From AM-2324 sp042091035 (lineage in GTDB: Bacteria; Bacteroidota; Bacteroidia; Chitinophagales; Saprospiraceae), in contig JBELIG010000101.1 in assembly GCA_042091035.1 (NCBI GenBank), positions 1 to 11,377 of the forward strand: a DNA stretch of 11,377 nucleotides. The letters run 5' to 3'. Below the pieces are notes generated by a model, which ran no database searches, had not been told where the DNA came from, and saw only the letters and a program-made list of their open reading frames with translations. Numbering within the stretch: position 1 is the stretch's first letter; the number at the start of each line of letters is the position of its first letter. The translations under genes and the position numbers were made by a program. Positions 8,437-11,377 of the stretch are shown one piece after another.

Positions 8437-8455
8437 TATCATAAATTTTATGATA
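8437..8455. promoter_or_regulatory. 19-base palindrome upstream of dapB, possible operator
   Basis: TATCATAAA and TTTATGATA are perfect reverse complements around a single T. The site centres about 63 bases upstream of the dapB start, within the 99-base dapB-side gap between the terminator and dapB. It lacks a GC-rich stem and T-run, so it is not a terminator. A dimeric regulator site is plausible, but the surrounding DNA is very AT-rich and no regulator is identified. Confidence 0.3.
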
Positions 8456-8482
8456 ATTATTTCATTTTGGGTTCAAAAACTA

Positions 8483-8515
8483 AAAAAGCCAGGTCTCAAG
8501 GACCTGGCTTTTTGT
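8483..8515 (-). terminator. Rho-independent terminator of the cysteine desulfurase gene
   Basis: The arms GCCAGGTC (8488-8495) and GACCTGGC (8501-8508) pair perfectly around a 5-base loop. A5 and T5 flanks extend the stem, and on the minus strand a T6 run follows. It starts directly after the cysteine desulfurase stop codon, separating that gene from dapB, which therefore needs its own promoter. Confidence 0.9.
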
Positions 8516-9676
8516 TTATACTTCAACAGTTGCTGTTTCTTTAATAATTTCAGAAAGTATTTGCCGCAGTTTGTTGACAACAAAGTCTACCTCCTCAAAA
8601 GTATTGTAATGCGAGAATGAAAATCGAATAGACTTCCTCCCAGCCTTATCACTACCAATTGCTTGAATAACATGAGATCCAGCATCAGCACCAGAACTAC
8701 ATGCAGATCCACCTGATGCAGATATTCCCAATATGTCTAAATGCATTAAAAGCATTTCATTCTTACTATTTGCAGGAAAATTTACATTCAATACAGTGTA
8801 TAATCCCTTATCCAAACCTGGACAATTGAATTTAATATCCTCAAAATTGTCCGTTAACTTATCCATCATGTATTGTTTAATGGATTTGATCTTCGTAACC
8901 CGCTCATCCATCTCTTCAATAGCCATCTTGAGTGCTTTGGCCTGACCTACGATTCCGTAAACATTTTCGGTACCCGCACGCATATTTCGTTCTTGAGATC
9001 CTCCATCGATAAATGGCTCAACAATAGCATCTGAATTCATATAAAGAAATCCAACACCTTTAGGACCATGGAATTTATGTGCACCACAAGAAAGGAAATG
9101 TATATAAAGCTTACTTACATCTACAGGAAAATGACCAACAGTTTGAACTGTATCGGAATGCAATAATGCACCATGCTCCTTACACAGTAAACTAACACGC
9201 TCTAGATCCAAAATCGCACCAATTTCATTGTTGGCATGCATAAGAGAGACCATCGTTTTTTGAGACCCATTTTCCAATAACTGGGCCAGTTCATCATAAT
9301 TTATATAGCCTAGCTGATCAACGTCTAAACGAATGATTTCTAAACCTTCCTTTTCCAAACGATTTACAGTATGCATCACACAATGATGTTCTACTGTTGA
9401 TGTAATTATTCGCTTTACACCTAGATCGCGAACTGCACACTTTAGGGCAGTATTATTGGATTCTGTACCGCCCGAAGTGAAGAAAATCTCTCCAATGGAC
9501 GCTCCAATACAATCAGCTACGGTTTTACGTGCCTCTTCAACAACAGAGCGCACCTTGCGACCATCTGCATGTATTGAAGAAGGATTACCATATTCATTTT
9601 GCATAGCTTCAGTCATTGCTTCAATTACCTCTGGAGCAAGCTGAGTGGTTGCAGCACTATCAAAATATACTCTCAT
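8516..9676 (-). CDS. Class I cysteine desulfurase (NifS/IscS type)
   Basis: A PLP-dependent enzyme that takes sulfur from L-cysteine, forming alanine and an enzyme-bound persulfide for Fe-S clusters, thio-modified tRNA or cofactors. The 386 residues match the family length. Visible in order: FDSAATT (5-11), NPSSIHADGR (31-40), SGGTESNN (68-75), the PLP-stacking His97 in VEHH, HANNEIGAI (147-155), Asp175 and Gln178 in HSDTVQTVG, the PLP Schiff-base Lys201 in GAHKFHGPKG, RAGTENV (233-239) and the persulfide Cys326 in SGGSACSSG. The SGGSAC loop and overall similarity point to the class I (NifS/IscS) rather than the SufS branch. No iscU, nifU, iscR or suf gene adjoins it, so its sulfur acceptor is unknown; a tRNA-thiolation or general role is as possible as Fe-S assembly. 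It lies 70 bases downstream of glmM on the same strand and ends at a strong terminator. Confidence 0.94.
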   Translation of the reverse strand: MRVYFDSAATTQLAPEVIEAMTEAMQNEYGNPSSIHADGRKVRSVVEEARKTVADCIGASIGEIFFTSGGTESNNTALKCAVRDLGVKRIITSTVEHHCVMHTVNRLEKEGLEIIRLDVDQLGYINYDELAQLLENGSQKTMVSLMHANNEIGAILDLERVSLLCKEHGALLHSDTVQTVGHFPVDVSKLYIHFLSCGAHKFHGPKGVGFLYMNSDAIVEPFIDGGSQERNMRAGTENVYGIVGQAKALKMAIEEMDERVTKIKSIKQYMMDKLTDNFEDIKFNCPGLDKGLYTVLNVNFPANSKNEMLLMHLDILGISASGGSACSSGADAGSHVIQAIGSDKAGRKSIRFSFSHYNTFEEVDFVVNKLRQILSEIIKETATVEV

Positions 9677-9689
9677 ACCGAAATAAATT

Positions 9690-9718
9690 ATTTAACTAAG
9701 GTAAATAATAGTTGTCAA
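9690..9718 (-). promoter_or_regulatory. Candidate promoter for the cysteine desulfurase gene
   Basis: In the 70-base gap after glmM, the minus strand carries TTGACA (9718-9713), a 17-base spacer, and TTAAAT (9695-9690), which resembles a general sigma-70 layout. Alternatively TTAGTTTG (9723-9716) is a 7 of 8 match to the Bacteroidota -7 box TAnnTTTG. The two readings overlap and neither is complete, so read-through from glmM is equally possible. Confidence 0.25.
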
Positions 9719-9746
9719 ACTAACTATCCTTTATCCTAGCATTCTT

Positions 9747-11129
9747 TTACGAATTTTGTATAAGTTTCACAATATCAATGACTTGCATAGCCAAATCTTT
9801 GGATTTTTCTTCAGACTTACTTTCAGAATAGACCCGAATTATAGGTTCGGTATTTGATTTGCGCAAATGCACCCAACCTTCCTCAAAGTCTATTTTTAAG
9901 CCATCTATTTCATTTAATGATTCATTACTGAATTTATCTCTTAGCGCTTTGAAGATGCTATCTAAATCTAGAGAAGCATCCAAATCGATCTTGTTTTTAG
10001 AAATATAGTAATCAGGATATGAAGCTCTTAGTTCGGACAAACTCATAGAGCGTTCTGCTAATAAAGAAAGGATAAATGCAATCCCAACAAGGGCATCGCG
10101 ACCATAATGAAGCCCAGGGTATATAATACCTCCGTTACCTTCTCCCCCAATGACAGCATTTTTTGCTTTCATCATCTCCACTACATTGACCTCTCCAACT
10201 GCAGAAGCAAAATAATCGCCACCGTATTTCTTCGTAATATCGCTTAAAGCTCTAGTTGAAGATAAGTTTGATACTGTGTTGCCTGCTTTTTTACTCAATA
10301 AGTAATCCGCAACGGCAACCAATGTATATTCTTCTCCAAATAACGATCCATCGTCAGACACTAAGGCCAATCGATCTACATCAGGATCCACTGCTATTCC
10401 AAAATCTGCCTTTTCCGAAACCACTGCTGAGCAAAGATCTACTAGATTTGCTGGTAAGGGTTCTGGATTGTGTGCAAAATCACCTGTGATTTCTGCATTC
10501 AATAGTACATAATCAACACCAAGTGCATCTAATAGCGGGGGTATTGAAATTGCTCCAGTTGAATTGATACAATCAACAACAACCTTCATTTTCTTGGAAC
10601 GGACTAAATCAGAATCAACAGTATCTAAAGCCAATATAGCATCGATATGAGCTGAGATACTCCCCTCTTTTGTGCTATACTGCCCTAATTTATCAACCGA
10701 TTCGTATTCTAATTTCCCAGATTCAATATAAGAAAGGAGTTCTTCCCCATCACTTTTGGAAATAAATTCCCCTTTGTGATTAAGAAACTTCAATGCATTC
10801 CATTGCTTGGGATTGTGTGATGCCGTTAGGACTATACCTGCAGCAGCCGATTCAAACACTACAGCCATTTCAACGGTTGGTGTGGTTGAATAACCAAGAT
10901 CTACTACATCAATACCAAGACTTATTAAAGTTTGAGACACGATAGATGAGACCATAGCCCCAGATATACGCCCATCTCTTCCTATTACAACCTTAGCCTG
11001 GCTATGATTCTTTAGAATCCAAAGGCCAAAAGCAGTAGTACATTCTACGATATCAATAGGAGTCAGATTCTCCCCTGGCTTACCGCCAATCGTACCCCTT
11101 ATTCCTGAAATAGATTTTATTAATGTCAC
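9747..11129 (-). CDS. glmM: Phosphoglucosamine mutase (GlmM family, archaeal-type motifs)
   Basis: An alpha-D-phosphohexomutase, expected to convert glucosamine-6-phosphate to glucosamine-1-phosphate, the step before UDP-GlcNAc for peptidoglycan and other glycans. The 460 residues contain the four active-site elements: the phosphoserine loop TASHNP with Ser104 (102-107); the Mg-binding loop DPDVDR (248-253, Asp248/250/252); the sugar-binding loop GGEGNGG (328-334); and the phosphate-binding loop RKSNTEP (423-429). The start is a GTG: the N-terminal TLIKSISGIRGTIGG matches the family directly after it, and an in-frame TAG two codons upstream leaves no longer option. The sugar loop and SNTEP loop differ from classical bacterial GlmM (GEQSGH, SGTEP) and resemble archaeal GlmM and phosphomannomutase-like enzymes, so activity on mannose or glucose phosphates cannot be excluded. 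No clear promoter was found in the 126-base gap upstream. The cysteine desulfurase gene follows on the same strand. Confidence 0.9.
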   Translation of the reverse strand: MTLIKSISGIRGTIGGKPGENLTPIDIVECTTAFGLWILKNHSQAKVVIGRDGRISGAMVSSIVSQTLISLGIDVVDLGYSTTPTVEMAVVFESAAAGIVLTASHNPKQWNALKFLNHKGEFISKSDGEELLSYIESGKLEYESVDKLGQYSTKEGSISAHIDAILALDTVDSDLVRSKKMKVVVDCINSTGAISIPPLLDALGVDYVLLNAEITGDFAHNPEPLPANLVDLCSAVVSEKADFGIAVDPDVDRLALVSDDGSLFGEEYTLVAVADYLLSKKAGNTVSNLSSTRALSDITKKYGGDYFASAVGEVNVVEMMKAKNAVIGGEGNGGIIYPGLHYGRDALVGIAFILSLLAERSMSLSELRASYPDYYISKNKIDLDASLDLDSIFKALRDKFSNESLNEIDGLKIDFEEGWVHLRKSNTEPIIRVYSESKSEEKSKDLAMQVIDIVKLIQNS

Positions 11130-11234
11130 GAGCTAGAATTTTGAGTTGAGCGAAATTAATAAAAGGTTTAGAGAAAGATTAATTTGATTTGAAATTGTAT
11201 CCTAAGAAATCGTTAAAAAATTAAAAACATATTC

Positions 11235-11253
11235 CTGCCAACTATTTTGGCAG
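11235..11253 (-). terminator. Possible weak terminator hairpin after the edge gene
   Basis: CTGCCAA and TTGGCAG pair perfectly around a 5-base loop, 2 bases beyond the stop codon of the partial gene at the right edge. On the minus strand the following bases are GAATATG and then TTTTTAATTTTTT, so the T-run is delayed and broken. Position and orientation fit a terminator of moderate strength between that gene and glmM. Confidence 0.5.
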
Positions 11254-11255
11254 AA

Positions 11256-11377
11256 TTATATTCTTTGCTTCATGTAAATAAATGTCTCTACTTGGGGATT
11301 ACTTTTAGATGCTTCGAAAAAAATATCCAACAGAATTAAGGATATCCCAAAGAATAATTTTAGTTTAGCTTGGTTTT
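11256..11377 (-). CDS. C-terminal fragment of an unidentified protein, cut by the window edge
   Basis: The minus-strand frame stays open from the window edge to a TAA at 11258-11256, giving at least 39 residues: a hydrophobic segment (LFFGISLILLDIFF) and then a polar tail ending in YMKQRI. The open frame alone proves little at this length. The hairpin directly after the stop and the sharp change to non-coding AT-rich DNA beyond it support a real gene end. It reads in the same direction as glmM, 126 bases upstream of it. The hydrophobic stretch suggests a membrane protein; the family is not recognisable. Confidence 0.45.
   Translation of the reverse strand, partial: NQAKLKLFFGISLILLDIFFEASKSNPQVETFIYMKQRI

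Noticed and set aside
8312..8620. 102-codon plus-strand frame spanning the dapB start, the intergenic gap and the cysteine desulfurase end
   Set aside because: It runs antisense through two real genes, the palindrome and a terminator hairpin, with composition following the AT-rich gap, so it is not a credible protein.
10256..10489. 77-codon plus-strand frame inside glmM
   Set aside because: It is antisense to the metal-binding region of the mutase and has no family resemblance.
11306..11360. Short plus-strand frame (19 codons) near the right edge
   Set aside because: It lies antisense to the likelier minus-strand protein end, is very short and has no start signal.
45..11377. Search for a defence island, toxin-antitoxin pair, CRISPR array, transposon or biosynthetic cluster
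   Set aside because: All complete genes belong to known families, mostly housekeeping; no repeat array, transposase, integrase, tRNA or attachment-like direct repeat was seen.

Overview
The window reads as ordinary chromosome from a member of the Bacteroidota. The main evidence is a secreted protein with a C-terminal type IX secretion (T9SS) sorting domain, a perfect Bacteroidota-type -7 promoter element (TAnnTTTG) upstream of that gene, the absence of clear Shine-Dalgarno sequences, AT-rich DNA, and housekeeping proteins with Bacteroidota-like sequences. The SMC N-terminus resembles Saprospiria-type proteins as I remember them, but that placement is a guess. No rRNA, tRNA, CRISPR array, insertion sequence, integrase or phage gene was seen.

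Layout. Plus strand, 45-6553: a full-length chromosome-partitioning ATPase (smc); after a promoter-containing gap, a 667-residue T9SS cargo protein (cupredoxin, lamin-tail-like, Ig/cadherin-like and OB-fold-like modules plus sorting domain); a strong intrinsic terminator; then a patatin-like hydrolase whose ATG lies 4 bases after the terminator's T-run. Minus strand, read right to left from 11377: the C-terminal end of an unidentified protein with a hydrophobic stretch, a possible terminator hairpin, glmM (GTG start), a class I cysteine desulfurase, a strong terminator, then dapB and a membrane-anchored endonuclease/exonuclease/phosphatase (EEP) family protein 8 bases apart, probably one operon. 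The patatin and EEP genes converge tail to tail with 13 bases between stop codons and no visible terminator.

The genes do not form one pathway. Most are core functions: chromosome organisation (smc), amino-sugar supply for peptidoglycan (glmM), diaminopimelate and lysine synthesis (dapB), and sulfur transfer for Fe-S clusters and thio-cofactors (cysteine desulfurase). GlmM and DapB both feed cell-wall synthesis but sit in different transcription units. The accessory element is the T9SS cargo protein: an apparently intact copper site joined to modules usually seen around secreted nucleases, with no nuclease domain recognisable. I found no convincing evidence of a new multi-gene system; the leads are that domain architecture, the terminator/start arrangement at 5725-5770, a 19-base palindrome upstream of dapB, and the archaeal-like motif set of the sugar-phosphate mutase.
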